64,000 nucleotides of DNA from Nonomuraea montanisoli (GCF_013363975.1 NZ_JABWGN010000004.1:310001-374000); one strand, 5' to 3'; counted from the first letter of the stretch, positions 26,444-36,086 are shown. Translations and numbers: made by a program. The notes: generated by a model not told the origin, from the letters alone.

Positions 26444-27670
26444 GTGAGAAAGAACCTCCCCCGCCACTGGGCCTGCCTCATCCTGGGCGGGGCGCTGCTG
26501 ATGCCGTACATGATGGCCGGGGCCCTGGTCGCCGGGCTGACCGCCGGCGGCCGGGGCCAGTTCCTGCTGCCGCTGCAGGTGGGGCTGTACGCGGCCGTGC
26601 TCCCGGTGGTCGCGGTCACCGGCCTGTTCCTGCCGGTGCGGGGGCTGGAGGTGAGCGCCGCGCAGGGGCTGCTGGGCGCGCGGGTGGAGACGCCGCCCCG
26701 CGAGGCGCGCCGCTCGTGGCAGGAGCGGCGGCGCACGGCCGCGTGGTTCACGCTGCACCTGGCCGTCGGGGGCGTGGTCAGCGGCTTCACGCTGGCGATC
26801 GTGCCGTTCACGGTGTACACGCTGGCGCTGCCGTTCCTCGGGGCCCCTCTGCCGGTGATGGGCGTCGAGGTGCGGCCGGGCTGGCCGGCGCTGGCGTGGA
26901 CCCTGGCCGGGATCGCCGCGCTGGCGGCGCTGGTCCTCATGGCGGCGGGGGCGGGGGCGCTGCTGACCCGGCTGGCGCCCGTGCTGCTCGGCCCGACCCC
27001 CGGCGAACGGCTGGCGGCGGCCGAGGAGCGGGCGCGGGTGCTGGCCGAGCGCAACCGGCTGGCCCGCGAGCTGCACGACTCGGTGGGTCACGCGCTGAGC
27101 GTGGTGACCCTCCAGGCCGCCGCCGCCGGACGCGTGCTCGACCGCGACCTGGAGACGGCGCGGACGGCGCTGGACGCGATCGAGCGGTCGGCGCGCGCGG
27201 CGCTGGAGGACCTCGACCACGCGCTCGGGGTCCTGCGCGCCGGTGACCCGCCCGGCGGGCCCGGGGCACCCGGCGGCTGGGCGACGCTGGACGATCTCGA
27301 CGCGCTCGTCGCCGCGTCGGGGGCGCCGGTCGAGCACGAGGTGGGCGACGTGTCCGCCGTTCCCGCGCCGGTCTCCCGGGAGGCGTACCGGATCGTGCAG
27401 GAGGCGCTCACCAACGCCATCAGGCACGGCCGCTCCCCGGTACGGCTGGCGGTGGCCGTGCGGGACGGCTCCCTGCGGCTGGAGGTGACCAACCGCACCG
27501 CCGCCCTCGCCCCCGCACCCCGGAGCGGGAACGGGCCCCGGGGCGGCCGGGGGCTGGAGGGCATGCGCGAGCGCGTCCGGCTCCTGAACGGCGACCTGGA
27601 CGCCGGACCGGCCGAAGGGGAGGGGTGGTGGCGGGTGAGCGCGCGGCTCCCGCTACGGTCGGCGCCATGA
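26444..27670 (+). CDS. NarL-system sensor histidine kinase
   Basis: A 408-residue membrane kinase. Four hydrophobic helices occupy about residues 8-190. The HisKA_3 dimerisation box [20 protein letters not shown] carries the phospho-acceptor His at about 212, and the ATPase domain contains [15 protein letters not shown] and [19 protein letters not shown]. The signal is unknown; the sensor is embedded in the membrane with little extracellular mass, as in DesK-like or intramembrane-sensing kinases. It overlaps the response regulator by ATGA. Divergent from the clpP pair, which might be a target, although that is only a positional inference. Confidence 0.92.
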   Translation: MRKNLPRHWACLILGGALLMPYMMAGALVAGLTAGGRGQFLLPLQVGLYAAVLPVVAVTGLFLPVRGLEVSAAQGLLGARVETPPREARRSWQERRRTAAWFTLHLAVGGVVSGFTLAIVPFTVYTLALPFLGAPLPVMGVEVRPGWPALAWTLAGIAALAALVLMAAGAGALLTRLAPVLLGPTPGERLAAAEERARVLAERNRLARELHDSVGHALSVVTLQAAAAGRVLDRDLETARTALDAIERSARAALEDLDHALGVLRAGDPPGGPGAPGGWATLDDLDALVAASGAPVEHEVGDVSAVPAPVSREAYRIVQEALTNAIRHGRSPVRLAVAVRDGSLRLEVTNRTAALAPAPRSGNGPRGGRGLEGMRERVRLLNGDLDAGPAEGEGWWRVSARLPLRSAP

Positions 27671-28314
27671 CGGTGAGGGTCGTGATCGCCGACGACGAGG
27701 ACCTGGTGCGCACGGGCCTGCGCGTCATCCTGTCCTCCGAGCCGGGTGTGGAGGTGGTCGGCGAGGCGGCCGACGGCGCCGAGGTTCTGCCCGTGGTGCG
27801 CCGCGAGCGCCCCGACGTGGTGCTCATGGACGTGCGGATGCCGGCCGTGGACGGCATCCAGGCGACCCGGCGGCTGGTGGCGCTGGACGACCCGCCGAAG
27901 GTGCTCGTCGTCACGACGTTCGAGAACGACGACTACGTCTACGACGCGCTGCGCGCCGGGGCCGACGGGTTCCTGCTCAAGCGGACCCGGCCTGACGAGC
28001 TGCTGCGCGCGGTGAAGCTCGTCGCGGCCGGTGACACGCTGCTGTTCCCGGCGGCGATCCGGGCGCTGGCCGCCCGCCGGCCCGGCTCGGACGTGCCGGG
28101 CATCGGCCGGCTGACCGGCCGGGAGGGCGACGTGCTGCGGCTGATGGCCCGGGGGCTGTCCAACGGCGAGATCGCGGCCGAGCTCGTCGTGGGCCAGGAG
28201 ACGGTCAAGACCCACGTCGGCAACGTGCTGGCCAAGCTCGGCGCCCGCGACCGCACCCAGGCCGTCATCGCCGCGTACGAGTCCGGCTTCGTGTCCCCGT
28301 CCGACCCCCGCTGA
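27667..28314 (+). CDS. NarL/LuxR-type response regulator
   Basis: A 215-residue regulator partnering the preceding kinase. The receiver domain has the acidic pair in [15 protein letters not shown], the phospho-acceptor Asp in [15 protein letters not shown] (about residue 54), Thr in [13 protein letters not shown] and Lys in GFLLKRTRP. The LuxR-type helix-turn-helix is [43 protein letters not shown] 27667 overlaps the kinase stop. Targets are unknown. Confidence 0.93.
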   Translation: MTVRVVIADDEDLVRTGLRVILSSEPGVEVVGEAADGAEVLPVVRRERPDVVLMDVRMPAVDGIQATRRLVALDDPPKVLVVTTFENDDYVYDALRAGADGFLLKRTRPDELLRAVKLVAAGDTLLFPAAIRALAARRPGSDVPGIGRLTGREGDVLRLMARGLSNGEIAAELVVGQETVKTHVGNVLAKLGARDRTQAVIAAYESGFVSPSDPR

Positions 28315-28330
28315 GGCCTCAAGCCGGTTC

Positions 28331-29104
28331 TCAGAGCTGCTGGTCCTGGCCCTGGTCCTCGCCCGGTGAGCGGCCCGGCGAGCCCTGGCCGCTCTCGCTC
28401 GGCGACGGCGTCGGCGAGGGCGAGGGCTGCTGCGGCTCGGGCGTCATCGGGCTGGGCGGCGGCGTCGGCTCGAAGTTGGTGGGCGGCAGCGGCCGGGGCA
28501 GCGGCTCGCCGTCCGACCTGCCGAACAGCAGCAGCAGGGCGATCGTCGTCAGCAGCGCCACCAGCACGGCCAGCGCCAGGGCGGCCATGAGCACCCGCCT
28601 GCGGGTCTCGGTGAGCGGGGCCGGCCGCGGCGGGGGCCCGGGCAGCGCGGGATCGCGGTCGGTCAGCCAGTACGGCACGAAGTCGGGACCGTGCGCCGGC
28701 CCGATGAGGGTGCCCCCGACCATCACCGGCCCCAGGAACCACTCGGCCCCCGGCCGGCCCGGCACGTACGGCACGGCCACCCACGGCGCCCGCCCGGTCT
28801 CCATGGCCAGCACCTCAGGCGCGCCCTCCGGCACGGCGGCCCGCGGCCGGGACACCTTGACGAGCCAGCCGCGCATGCCGCCGCCCCGCGCCGACGCCTC
28901 GCGCATCGTGGTCACGAAGCGCTCGCGCGCCGCCGCGTCCAGGGCGGCCCCGTGGGTCAGCACGGCCAGGGACACCGCGCGGCCGTCGGCGCCCTGCCCC
29001 AGGTACACGAAACCGGCCGGGGCCTGGTGCAGGCGCGCCTGCACGACGAACGGCCCCAGCCGCGGGGGATCGCCATACTGCAGCGGACTTGCCACGTTTG
29101 CCAT
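28331..29104 (-). CDS. Kinase-like (probable pseudokinase) single-pass membrane protein
   Basis: A 257-residue protein. Residues 8-75 (GDPPRLGPFVVQARLHQAPA, GFVYLGQGADGRAVSLAVL) resemble the N-lobe opening of actinomycete Ser/Thr kinases, but no catalytic loop (HRD or DFG) exists, so it cannot be an active kinase. A transmembrane helix spans about 173-197 (VLMAALALAVLVALLTTIAL), followed by a Pro/Ser/Gln-rich tail. Proteins of this layout occur in actinomycetes without known function. It is divergent from the MoxR operon with a 56-bp gap and may be co-regulated with it. Confidence 0.65.
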   Translation of the reverse strand: MANVASPLQYGDPPRLGPFVVQARLHQAPAGFVYLGQGADGRAVSLAVLTHGAALDAAARERFVTTMREASARGGGMRGWLVKVSRPRAAVPEGAPEVLAMETGRAPWVAVPYVPGRPGAEWFLGPVMVGGTLIGPAHGPDFVPYWLTDRDPALPGPPPRPAPLTETRRRVLMAALALAVLVALLTTIALLLLFGRSDGEPLPRPLPPTNFEPTPPPSPMTPEPQQPSPSPTPSPSESGQGSPGRSPGEDQGQDQQL

Positions 29105-29160
29105 GAAAGCACAGACGTGGCGTGATGCACGTTGGCGGCACGTTTGGTGGAATGGGCGTC

Positions 29161-30162
29161 ATGAGCGTCGCCGAAGAGTTGCCAGGCGGGACGGACGCGG
29201 GCGTGCTGCGTCAGGCCCTCGACGAGGTCCGGCGGGTCATCGTCGGCCAGGACCACATGGTCGAGAGGCTGGTCGTGGCCCTGCTCGCGCGCGGGCACTG
29301 CCTGCTGGAAGGAGTTCCCGGCGTCGCCAAGACCCTGGCCGCCTCCACCCTGGCCACCGTGGTGGGCGGCACGTTCGCCCGCATCCAGTTCACCCCCGAC
29401 CTGGTGCCGAGCGACATCGTCGGCACCCGCGTGTTCCACCCGTCCAACGAGAAGTTCGACGTCGAGCTGGGCCCGGTGTTCGTCAACTTCCTGCTGGCCG
29501 ACGAGATCAACCGGGCGCCGGCCAAGGTGCAGTCGGCGCTGCTGGAGGTGATGGCCGAGCGGCAGGTGACGCTGGCCGGCGTCACCCATCCGCTGCCCCG
29601 GCCGTTCATCGTGCTGGCCACCCAGAACCCGATCGAGTCCGAGGGCGTCTACCCGCTGCCGGAGGTGCAGCGCGACCGGTTCCTGTTCCGGGTGCGGGTG
29701 CCGCACCCGAGCGCGCACGAGGAACTGGAGATCCTGCACCGCATGAGCGTCACCCCGCCCACGCCGGCGCGGGTGCTGGAGCCGGAGCGGCTGCTCGCCC
29801 TGCAGGGCGCGGCCGAGGCGGTCTCGGTGCACCAGCTCGTCGCCGACTACGTGGTACGGCTGGTCATGGCGACCCGCTCGCCGGCCGAGTACGGCCTGGC
29901 CGACCTGACCGAGACCATCGAGATCGGGGTGAGCCCGCGCGCCACCCTGGGGCTGGTGTCGGCCGGGCGGGCCCTGGCGCTGCTGCGGGGCCGCGACTAC
30001 CTGCTGCCCGACGACGTGCGCGACGTGGCCGTGGACGTGATGGCGCACCGGCTGATGCTGACGTTCGACGCGCTGGCCGACGGGGTGGACCCCGAGCAGG
30101 TGGTCAGGCAGATCCTGCACGCCGTACCCCCGCCCCTCGTCGTCTGGAACCAGAACCGGTGA
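29161..30162 (+). CDS. MoxR-family AAA+ ATPase
   Basis: A 333-residue AAA+ ATPase. Walker A is EGVPGVAKTLAASTLA (Lys about 55), Walker B FLLADEINRAPAK, sensor 1 LATQNPIESEGVYPLPE, arginine finger region EVQRDRF, and a C-terminal AAA lid. MoxR ATPases act as chaperone-like remodellers with VWA-domain partners, and the next two genes encode those (DUF58 and VWA). ATG 29161 gives the usual family start; the frame is open 13 codons further. It overlaps the DUF58 gene by GTGA. Confidence 0.93.
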   Translation: MSVAEELPGGTDAGVLRQALDEVRRVIVGQDHMVERLVVALLARGHCLLEGVPGVAKTLAASTLATVVGGTFARIQFTPDLVPSDIVGTRVFHPSNEKFDVELGPVFVNFLLADEINRAPAKVQSALLEVMAERQVTLAGVTHPLPRPFIVLATQNPIESEGVYPLPEVQRDRFLFRVRVPHPSAHEELEILHRMSVTPPTPARVLEPERLLALQGAAEAVSVHQLVADYVVRLVMATRSPAEYGLADLTETIEIGVSPRATLGLVSAGRALALLRGRDYLLPDDVRDVAVDVMAHRLMLTFDALADGVDPEQVVRQILHAVPPPLVVWNQNR

Positions 30163-31100
30163 GTCCCAGCAGTACTGCCGAGCAGGCGCTGCGGCGCCTG
30201 GAGCTGGTGGTGACCCGCAGGCTCGACGGCCTGCTGCACGGCGCCCATCTGGGGCTGCTGCCCGGCACGGGCAGCGAGGCCGGCGACAGCCGGGTCTACG
30301 TGCCCGGCGAGGACGACGTGCGGCGCATGGACTGGGCGGTGACCGCGCGCACGACGGTGCCGCACGTGCGCGACCTGATCGCCGACCGCGAGCTGGAGAC
30401 GTGGGCGCTGGCCGACCTGTCGCCGAGCATGGACTTCGGCACGGCCGACACCGACAAACGCGACCTGGTGGTGTCGGCGATCGGCGCGCTCGGGTTCCTG
30501 TCCAGCCGCATGGGCGACCGGTTCGGCGCGCTCGTGCTGCACGACGAGTACGTCCACCGCATGCCCGCCCGCACCGGCCGGCCCGCCCTGTACGGGCTGC
30601 TGCACTCGCTGATGGACGCCCCGCGCGGCCGGCCCGTGCCCGACGCGCCCGACCTGGCCGAGGCGATCGAGGTGCTGGCCGCCACCCGAAGGCGGCGCGG
30701 CATGCGGGTGGTGGTGTCCGACTTCCTCGACGCCCACCCGGAGCTGGACCCGGCGGCCGAGCGGCCCTGGGAGCGGCCCATCCGCCGCCTGGCGGCCCGC
30801 CACCAGGTACTCGCGGTCGAGGTGATCGACCCGCGCGAGCTGGAGCTGCCCGACGTGGGCCGGGTCGCGTTCGCCGACCCCGAGACCGGGAACGTACGCG
30901 AGGTGCATCTTTCACCCAAGATCCGGCAAGCCTATGCCGAGGCGGCCGCGGCGCAACGTGAGGGCACCCGGGCGGCGCTGCGCCGCGCCGGCGTCGCCCA
31001 CCTCGTGCTGCGCACCGACCGCGACTGGGTGTTCGACGTGGCGCAGTTCGTGCTGCGCCAGCGCCGCATGAGCCACCTCGCGCACCGGAGATCCTCATGA
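30159..31100 (+). CDS. DUF58 domain protein (MoxR partner)
   Basis: A 313-residue soluble protein. The DUF58 signature is [20 protein letters not shown], followed by a VWA-like fold with [14 protein letters not shown] (a MIDAS-like D-x-S-x-S variant) and [19 protein letters not shown]58 proteins are the obligate neighbours of MoxR ATPases and are thought to bridge the ATPase to a membrane VWA protein. GTG 30159 overlaps the MoxR stop and the gene overlaps the VWA gene by ATGA, so all three are stoichiometrically coupled. Confidence 0.9.
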   Translation: MSPSSTAEQALRRLELVVTRRLDGLLHGAHLGLLPGTGSEAGDSRVYVPGEDDVRRMDWAVTARTTVPHVRDLIADRELETWALADLSPSMDFGTADTDKRDLVVSAIGALGFLSSRMGDRFGALVLHDEYVHRMPARTGRPALYGLLHSLMDAPRGRPVPDAPDLAEAIEVLAATRRRRGMRVVVSDFLDAHPELDPAAERPWERPIRRLAARHQVLAVEVIDPRELELPDVGRVAFADPETGNVREVHLSPKIRQAYAEAAAAQREGTRAALRRAGVAHLVLRTDRDWVFDVAQFVLRQRRMSHLAHRRSS

Positions 31101-32044
31101 CCTTCCTGTCTCCCGCGTGGCTGTGGCTGTTCGCGCTGCTCGTGCTGCTGGCCGCCGGTTACGTGGCCGCGCAGTTCGCCCGGCGCCGCTACACGGTCCG
31201 CTTCACCAACCTGGCGCTGCTCGACCTCGTCGCGCCCGCCGGGCCGGGCTGGCGCCGGCACGTCGCGCCGGGCCTGTTCCTGCTGATGATGGCGCTGCTG
31301 GTGCTCGGCGCGGCCAAGCCCGCCGACCAGGTGCGCGTGCCGCGCGACCGCGCCACCATCATGATCGCGCTGGACGTGTCGCTGTCGATGGACGCCGGCG
31401 ACGTGCGGCCCAACCGGATCAGCGCGGCCAAGACCGCGGCCCAGGCGTTCGTCAAGGAGCTGCCCGACCGCTTCAACGTGGGCGTGGTGTCCTTCGCCCG
31501 GTCCGCGAACGTCGTCATCTCCCCCACCACCGACCACCAGGCCGTGATGACCGCCATCGGCAACCTGTCGACCCGGCCGGGCACGGCCATCGGCGAGGCG
31601 GTCTTCAACGCGCTCGACTCGGTCCGCTCGTTCGACCAGGAGGCGGTCACCGACCCGCCGCCGGCCGCCATCGTGCTGCTGTCCGACGGCGACAACACCT
31701 CCGGCCGCTCGGTCACCGAGGCCATCGACGCGGCCAAGCAGGCCCGCGTCCCCGTCTCCACGATCGCGTACGGCACGCAGGAGGGCACGGTCTCCATCGA
31801 CGGCCGGCCGGTCAACGTGCCCGTGAACAAGCAGACCCTGCAGTCGCTGTCCGAGGGCACCAGCGGCCGGGCCTACACGGCCGAGTCGGGCAGCGAGCTG
31901 CGCGACGTCTACGAGCAGATCGGCACCTCGCTCGGGTTCAAGCTGGTGAACCAGGAGATCACGCAGTGGTTCATCGTGGCGGCGATCGTCGCGGGGGTGC
32001 TGGTGGCGGGCGCCGCCGTCCTGTTCGGTGCGCGGATCCCGTAA
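31097..32044 (+). CDS. VWA-domain membrane protein (BatA-like)
   Basis: A 315-residue protein with two N-terminal transmembrane helices (about 7-25 and 54-72), a VWA domain (about 88-270) and a C-terminal helix (about 290-312). The MIDAS motif is intact: [10 protein letters not shown], then the Thr in [12 protein letters not shown] and Asp in [12 protein letters not shown]. This places a metal-dependent binding face outside the membrane. Only one VWA protein is present; Bat-type clusters in Bacteroides have several. It acts with MoxR and DUF58, possibly in envelope protein maturation or stress; the precise role is unknown. Confidence 0.92.
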   Translation: MTFLSPAWLWLFALLVLLAAGYVAAQFARRRYTVRFTNLALLDLVAPAGPGWRRHVAPGLFLLMMALLVLGAAKPADQVRVPRDRATIMIALDVSLSMDAGDVRPNRISAAKTAAQAFVKELPDRFNVGVVSFARSANVVISPTTDHQAVMTAIGNLSTRPGTAIGEAVFNALDSVRSFDQEAVTDPPPAAIVLLSDGDNTSGRSVTEAIDAAKQARVPVSTIAYGTQEGTVSIDGRPVNVPVNKQTLQSLSEGTSGRAYTAESGSELRDVYEQIGTSLGFKLVNQEITQWFIVAAIVAGVLVAGAAVLFGARIP

Positions 32045-32055
32045 CGTTCAGGCAC

Positions 32056-32646
32056 GTGGCCCACTACTTCTCCGAACAGCCGGGAGCCGCCAGCAGACCG
32101 GGCACCGTCGATCTGGTGCTGCCCGACCTGCACCTGCGGCTGGAGACCGACCGGGGCGTGTTCTCGCCCGAGCGGGTCGACCTCGGCACGCGCGTCCTGC
32201 TGGAGACCGTCCCGCCCCCGCCGCGGGAGGGCGACCTGCTCGACCTGGGATGCGGCTACGGCCCGATCGCGCTGACCATGGCCTCGCGCGCCCCGGAGGC
32301 GACGGTGTGGGCCGTCGACGTCAACCGCCGCAGCGTGGAGCTCACGGAGCGCAACGCCCGGGCGGCGGGCCTCGGCGGGGTGCGGGCCGTGCACGCCGAC
32401 GAGATGCCGGACGAGGTGACCTTCCAGGCCATCTGGTCCAACCCGGCGATCCGCATCGGCAAGCCCGCCCTGCACGCGATGCTCACCAGGTGGCTGTCAC
32501 GCCTCGCGCCGGGCGGCGTCGCCTACCTGGTCGTCCAGAAACACCTCGGCTCCGACTCCCTGCAGCGCTGGCTCGGCGAGCAGGGCTGGCAGGCCTCCCG
32601 CGAGGCCAGCCGAGCCGCCTACCGAATCCTGAAAGTGGAAGCATGA
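32056..32646 (+). CDS. Class I methyltransferase, RsmC/RlmG-like
   Basis: A 196-residue SAM-dependent methyltransferase. Motif I is LLDLGCGYGPIALTMA, an acidic strand end is VWAVDVNRRSVELT, and the catalytic motif region is AIWSNPAIRIGKPALHAML. RsmC-family enzymes methylate guanine N2 in rRNA and normally have NPPF at motif IV; here it is NPAI. Actinobacterial relatives of this size carry an NPPI-like form, so the Ala is a small departure. There is no ribosome site; TAACGT lies 8 nt before GTG 32056, suggesting a leaderless start. It overlaps the SpoU gene by ATGA. Confidence 0.88.
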   Translation: MAHYFSEQPGAASRPGTVDLVLPDLHLRLETDRGVFSPERVDLGTRVLLETVPPPPREGDLLDLGCGYGPIALTMASRAPEATVWAVDVNRRSVELTERNARAAGLGGVRAVHADEMPDEVTFQAIWSNPAIRIGKPALHAMLTRWLSRLAPGGVAYLVVQKHLGSDSLQRWLGEQGWQASREASRAAYRILKVEA

Positions 32647-33194
32647 GAAGGCAGCTGCGCCCCACCGACGTCAAACGGCTCAACCGCGCCTGGCGGCGTC
32701 AGACGGGCAACCGGCTCTCCCTGATCCTCGAGTCGGTCACCGGCCCGTTCAACGTGGGCTCGATCTTCCGGACCGCCGCCGCGTTCGGCGCCGACCAGAT
32801 CTGGCTGGCCGGCAACGCCACCCCGCCGACCAACCCCAAGGCCGGCAAGACCGCGCTCGGCACCGAGCGGCTGGTCACCTGGCACGAGCCGATGCCGGCC
32901 CCCGACGCCGTCAAGGCGGCCCGCGACGACGGCTACACGGTGCTGGCGATCGAGCTGACCGCCGGGGCCGCGCCGCTGCACCGGGCCGACCTCGACCGCG
33001 ACGTGTGCCTGGTGGTCGGCAGCGAGGACCACGGCTGCTCCCCCGCCCTGCTGGACGCCGTGGACGGCGCCTGCTACATCCCGCAGGTCGGCCGCGTCGG
33101 GTCGGTCAACGTCGCCGTGGCGGCCGCCATCGCGCTGGCCGAGGCGCGCCGCCAGGAGTGGCAGAATCTGGCTGAGGCGCCTGAGTCTCCCTGA
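32643..33194 (+). CDS. SpoU (TrmH) family RNA 2'-O-methyltransferase
   Basis: A 183-residue SPOUT methyltransferase. The three family motifs are present: motif 1 VTGPFNVGSIFRTAAAFGAD, motif 2 CLVVGSEDHGCSPALLDAVD, and motif 3 YIPQVGRVGSVNVAVAAAIA, which together form the trefoil-knot SAM site. The Arg in motif 1 and Asn in motif 3 are the conserved catalytic residues. The target (tRNA or rRNA nucleotide) cannot be told from sequence. It is coupled to the upstream methyltransferase by a 4-nt overlap, so both probably act on RNA. Confidence 0.92.
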   Translation: MRRQLRPTDVKRLNRAWRRQTGNRLSLILESVTGPFNVGSIFRTAAAFGADQIWLAGNATPPTNPKAGKTALGTERLVTWHEPMPAPDAVKAARDDGYTVLAIELTAGAAPLHRADLDRDVCLVVGSEDHGCSPALLDAVDGACYIPQVGRVGSVNVAVAAAIALAEARRQEWQNLAEAPESP

Positions 33195-33256
33195 TTTTGG
33201 GGGATGCTCGCTGATTCGTAACCGTCGTCCGCATCCACATCGGCATCCACGGAAGG

Positions 33257-33269
33257 CATACTTCAGGAC
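33257..33269 (+). promoter_or_regulatory. Leaderless promoter -10 box of the glycerophosphodiesterase gene
   Basis: CATACT (33257-33262) is followed by exactly 7 nt and GTG 33270, with no ribosome site. The arrangement is the same as at 16272-16285 (CATACT, 7 nt, ATG). Confidence 0.5.
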
Positions 33270-34070
33270 GTGCTCAGCCGTCGTTTCGCCTTTCTCGACC
33301 ATCCGGGCCCGCTCGCCTTCGCCCATCGCGGGGGCGCGGCCGAGGGCGCGGAGAACTCCGCCGCGGCCTTCGAGCGGGCGGTCCGGCTGGGCTACACGTA
33401 CCTGGAGACCGACGCGCGGGCCACGGCCGACGGCGTGCTGCTGGCCTTCCACGACCCGACGCTCGACCGGGTCACCGACCGGCGGGGACGCGTGTCGGAG
33501 CTGCCGTACCGCGAGGCGGCCCGGGCCAGGATCGGCGGCGAGCACGAGATCCCGCTGCTGGAGGACCTGCTCGGCACCTGGCCGGAGGCCCGCTTCAACA
33601 TCGACGTGAAGGAGGCCGGCGCCATCGCGCCGCTGGCCGACGCGATCAGGCGCACCAACGCCTACGAGCGGATCTGCCTGACGTCGTTCTCCGACGAGCG
33701 GCTGCTGATGGCCCGGGCCGCGCTCGGCCGCGAGGTCTGCTCGGCGCTCGGCCCGCGCGGCGTGGCCGCGCTGCGCGCCGCCGCCTCGACCTCCGGCTAC
33801 GGCCGCCTGCTGGCCCGGCTGTCGCGGGCGGGCGTGCCCTGCGCGCAGGTGCCGATGGGCTTTCGCGGGCTGCGCGTCACCACGAGCCGCCTGGTCCGCA
33901 CGGCGCACGCCATCGGCATGCAGGTGCACGTGTGGACCGTCAACGACCCCGCCCGCATGGACCGGCTGCTCGACCTCGGGGTCGACGGCATCATGACCGA
34001 CGACATCACCGGCCTGCGCGACGTGCTCGACCGCCGCGGCCAGTGGCATCCCGGCCGCATGGCCGCCTGA
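33270..34070 (+). CDS. Glycerophosphodiester phosphodiesterase
   Basis: A 266-residue cytosolic GDPD enzyme hydrolysing glycerophosphodiesters to glycerol-3-phosphate and an alcohol. The family's metal and catalytic residues are visible: FAHRGGAAEGAENSAAAF (His-Arg, Glu-Asn), YLETDARATADGVLLAFHD (Glu, Asp and the second His), and Lys in FNIDVKEAG. The C-terminal MQVHVWTVNDPARMDRLL and GVDGIMTDD complete the barrel. A full-length, single-domain enzyme without signal peptide. The downstream transporter starts 69 bp later. Confidence 0.93.
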   Translation: MLSRRFAFLDHPGPLAFAHRGGAAEGAENSAAAFERAVRLGYTYLETDARATADGVLLAFHDPTLDRVTDRRGRVSELPYREAARARIGGEHEIPLLEDLLGTWPEARFNIDVKEAGAIAPLADAIRRTNAYERICLTSFSDERLLMARAALGREVCSALGPRGVAALRAAASTSGYGRLLARLSRAGVPCAQVPMGFRGLRVTTSRLVRTAHAIGMQVHVWTVNDPARMDRLLDLGVDGIMTDDITGLRDVLDRRGQWHPGRMAA

Positions 34071-34139
34071 GCGGTGGCCGCCACGGCCGCCGGGGCCTCA
34101 CCGGCAACCTGGACAGCGTCCTAGGAGCGACTCGACACC

Positions 34140-35585
34140 ATGCCCGTACCCGCACCCCCCGCGGTTCCCGACGACCCCACCGCCGACTCCCCGGCCGCCC
34201 GCCGGCGCGAGCAGCGCGGCTGGTACGTCTACGACTGGGCCAACTCCGCGTTCTACACCACGATCATCTCGGTGTTCCTCGGCCCGTACCTGATCCCCGT
34301 GGCGCGCACCGCGGCCTGCGCCAGGGACTTCCCGACGGTCGCGGCCGAGACGTGCGCGCGCGACTTCGACAAGCTGGCCGCCGCGCATCCCGGGCTCGGG
34401 TACGTGGACGTGCTCGGCGCCGACGTGCGCCCCGCGGCGTTCTTCGGGCTGACGCTGACGATCGCGGTGTTCCTGCAGATCGTCTTCCTGCCGATCGTGG
34501 GCGCGCTGGCCGACCACACCGGCCGCAAGCGCGAGCTGCTCGGCGCGTTCGCCTACGTGGGCGCGCTGGCCACCATGGGCCTGTACTTCGTGGAGGGCGA
34601 CCGCTACCTGCTCGGCGGCACGCTGTTCGTCGTCGCCAACCTGGCCTACGGCTCGTCGGTCGTCGTGTACGACTCGTTCCTGCCGCAGATCTCCACGCCG
34701 GACGAGCGCGACGCGGTGTCCTCGCGCGGCTGGGCGATCGGCTACCTGGGCGGCGGCCTGCTGCTGGCCCTCAACCTGGTGCTCTACCTCCAGCACGAGA
34801 GCCTGGGCCTCAGCGAGGGCATGTCGGTGCGGATCAGCATGATGTCGGCCGGGCTGTGGTGGGCGACGTTCACGATCGTGCCGCTGCTGCGGCTGCGCAA
34901 CCGGCCGGTGCCCGCCCACGAGGGCACGGCGCTGCGCTCGGTGGCGGGCAGCTTCCGCCAGCTCGGCCGCACCCTGGCCGAGCTGCGGCGCTATCCGCTG
35001 ACCCTGCTGTTCCTGGTGGCGTACCTCATCTACAACGACGGCATCCAGACCGTCATCGGCAACAGCGCGGCCTTCGCCTCGGAGGCGCTGAAGCTGAGCA
35101 AGACCGTGCAGATCAGCGCGATCCTCATGGTGCAGTTCGTGGCGTTCTTCGGCGCGCTGCTGCTGGGCCTGCTGGCCCGCCGGTACGGCACCAAGCGGAC
35201 CGTGCTGGCCAGCCTGGTGGTCTGGACGGTCATCGTCGTCGCCGCGCTGTACGTCCAGGAGGGACAGGCGACGCAGTTCTACCTCATGGCGCTGGCCATC
35301 GCGATCGTGCTCGGCGGCACCCAGGCGCTGTCGCGCTCGCTGTTCTCCCAGGTGATCCCCAAGGGGCGGGAGGCGGAGTACTTCAGCCTGCTCCAGATCA
35401 GCGACAAGGGCTCGGCGTTCATCGGCGCGCTGACGGTGACGATCGCGCTGCAGCTCACCAACAGCTACCGGATGGCCATGGTCTCCATGATCGTCTTCTT
35501 CGTGGTGGGCTTCGTGCTACTGGCCCTGGTCAACCTGCCCAAGGCCATCCGCGACGCGGGCAATGAGGTGCCCCACCGGATCTGA
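34140..35585 (+). CDS. UMF1-type major facilitator transporter
   Basis: A 481-residue membrane protein with about 12 transmembrane helices. The N-terminal signature GWYVYDWANSAFYTTIISVF is characteristic of UMF1/Atg22-like MFS proteins; the helix 2-3 loop ADHTGRKRELLGAF is the general MFS motif. The substrate is unknown; in fungi Atg22 exports amino acids from the vacuole. Bacterial homologues often lie near lipid or phosphodiester genes, as here (a glycerophosphodiesterase just before). ATG 34140 has GGAG upstream. The 3' end overlaps the opposing HxlR gene by 69 bp. Confidence 0.9.
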   Translation: MPVPAPPAVPDDPTADSPAARRREQRGWYVYDWANSAFYTTIISVFLGPYLIPVARTAACARDFPTVAAETCARDFDKLAAAHPGLGYVDVLGADVRPAAFFGLTLTIAVFLQIVFLPIVGALADHTGRKRELLGAFAYVGALATMGLYFVEGDRYLLGGTLFVVANLAYGSSVVVYDSFLPQISTPDERDAVSSRGWAIGYLGGGLLLALNLVLYLQHESLGLSEGMSVRISMMSAGLWWATFTIVPLLRLRNRPVPAHEGTALRSVAGSFRQLGRTLAELRRYPLTLLFLVAYLIYNDGIQTVIGNSAAFASEALKLSKTVQISAILMVQFVAFFGALLLGLLARRYGTKRTVLASLVVWTVIVVAALYVQEGQATQFYLMALAIAIVLGGTQALSRSLFSQVIPKGREAEYFSLLQISDKGSAFIGALTVTIALQLTNSYRMAMVSMIVFFVVGFVLLALVNLPKAIRDAGNEVPHRI

Positions 35586-36086
35586 CTCCCGCCTGCCGTC
35601 CTCGCGGGCCGGCGGGGCCGCGAGGACCATCGTGCCGGGCCCCTGGGCCGCCCCGGGCCCGGCGACGGGGGTGACCGTGTCGGCGTTCGCCTCGCCGCCG
35701 CAGTGGGGACAGGTCACGACGGGGGTGAACCGCTCGCCGCAGGAGTGGACGAGCAGCGCCGGCGGGCCGCCGGGCGGCGTGGCCCAGCGGTCGCCCCAGG
35801 CCATCAGCGTGAACAGCGCGGGCACGACGTCACGGCCGGCCTGGGTCAGCCCGTACGCGTAGCGCACCGGCCGGTCCTGGTACGGGCGGCGCTCCACCAC
35901 GCCCGCCGCCACCAGATGCTCCAGCCGCCGGGTCAGCAGGTTGCGCGAGATGCCGAGGTCCTCGGCCAGTTCGTCGAACCTGCTCAACCCGAGGAAGAGG
36001 TCGCGCAGGATCAGCGGCGTCCACGGCTCGCCGAGCACACCGACGGCCTGGGCGATGGAGCAGTGCATCTCACCGAACCTGTTCAC
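35517..36086 (-). CDS. HxlR-family regulator with C-terminal zinc-ribbon-like tail
   Basis: A 189-residue regulator. The HxlR winged helix reads CSIAQAVGVLGEPWTPLILR, DLFLGLSRFDELAEDLGISR, NLLTRRLEHLVAAGVVERR. A C-terminal extension holds VHSCGERFTPVVTCPHCGGE, a possible metal-binding Cys/His set seen in longer actinobacterial HxlR proteins; the last 50 residues are low-complexity. GTG 36086 is the start. Divergent from a SnoaL-like gene, with an inverted repeat across that gene's start codon as the likely operator. Its 3' end overlaps the convergent MFS gene. Confidence 0.9.
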   Translation of the reverse strand: MNRFGEMHCSIAQAVGVLGEPWTPLILRDLFLGLSRFDELAEDLGISRNLLTRRLEHLVAAGVVERRPYQDRPVRYAYGLTQAGRDVVPALFTLMAWGDRWATPPGGPPALLVHSCGERFTPVVTCPHCGGEANADTVTPVAGPGAAQGPGTMVLAAPPAREDGRRESDPVGHLIARVADGLGQVDQGQ

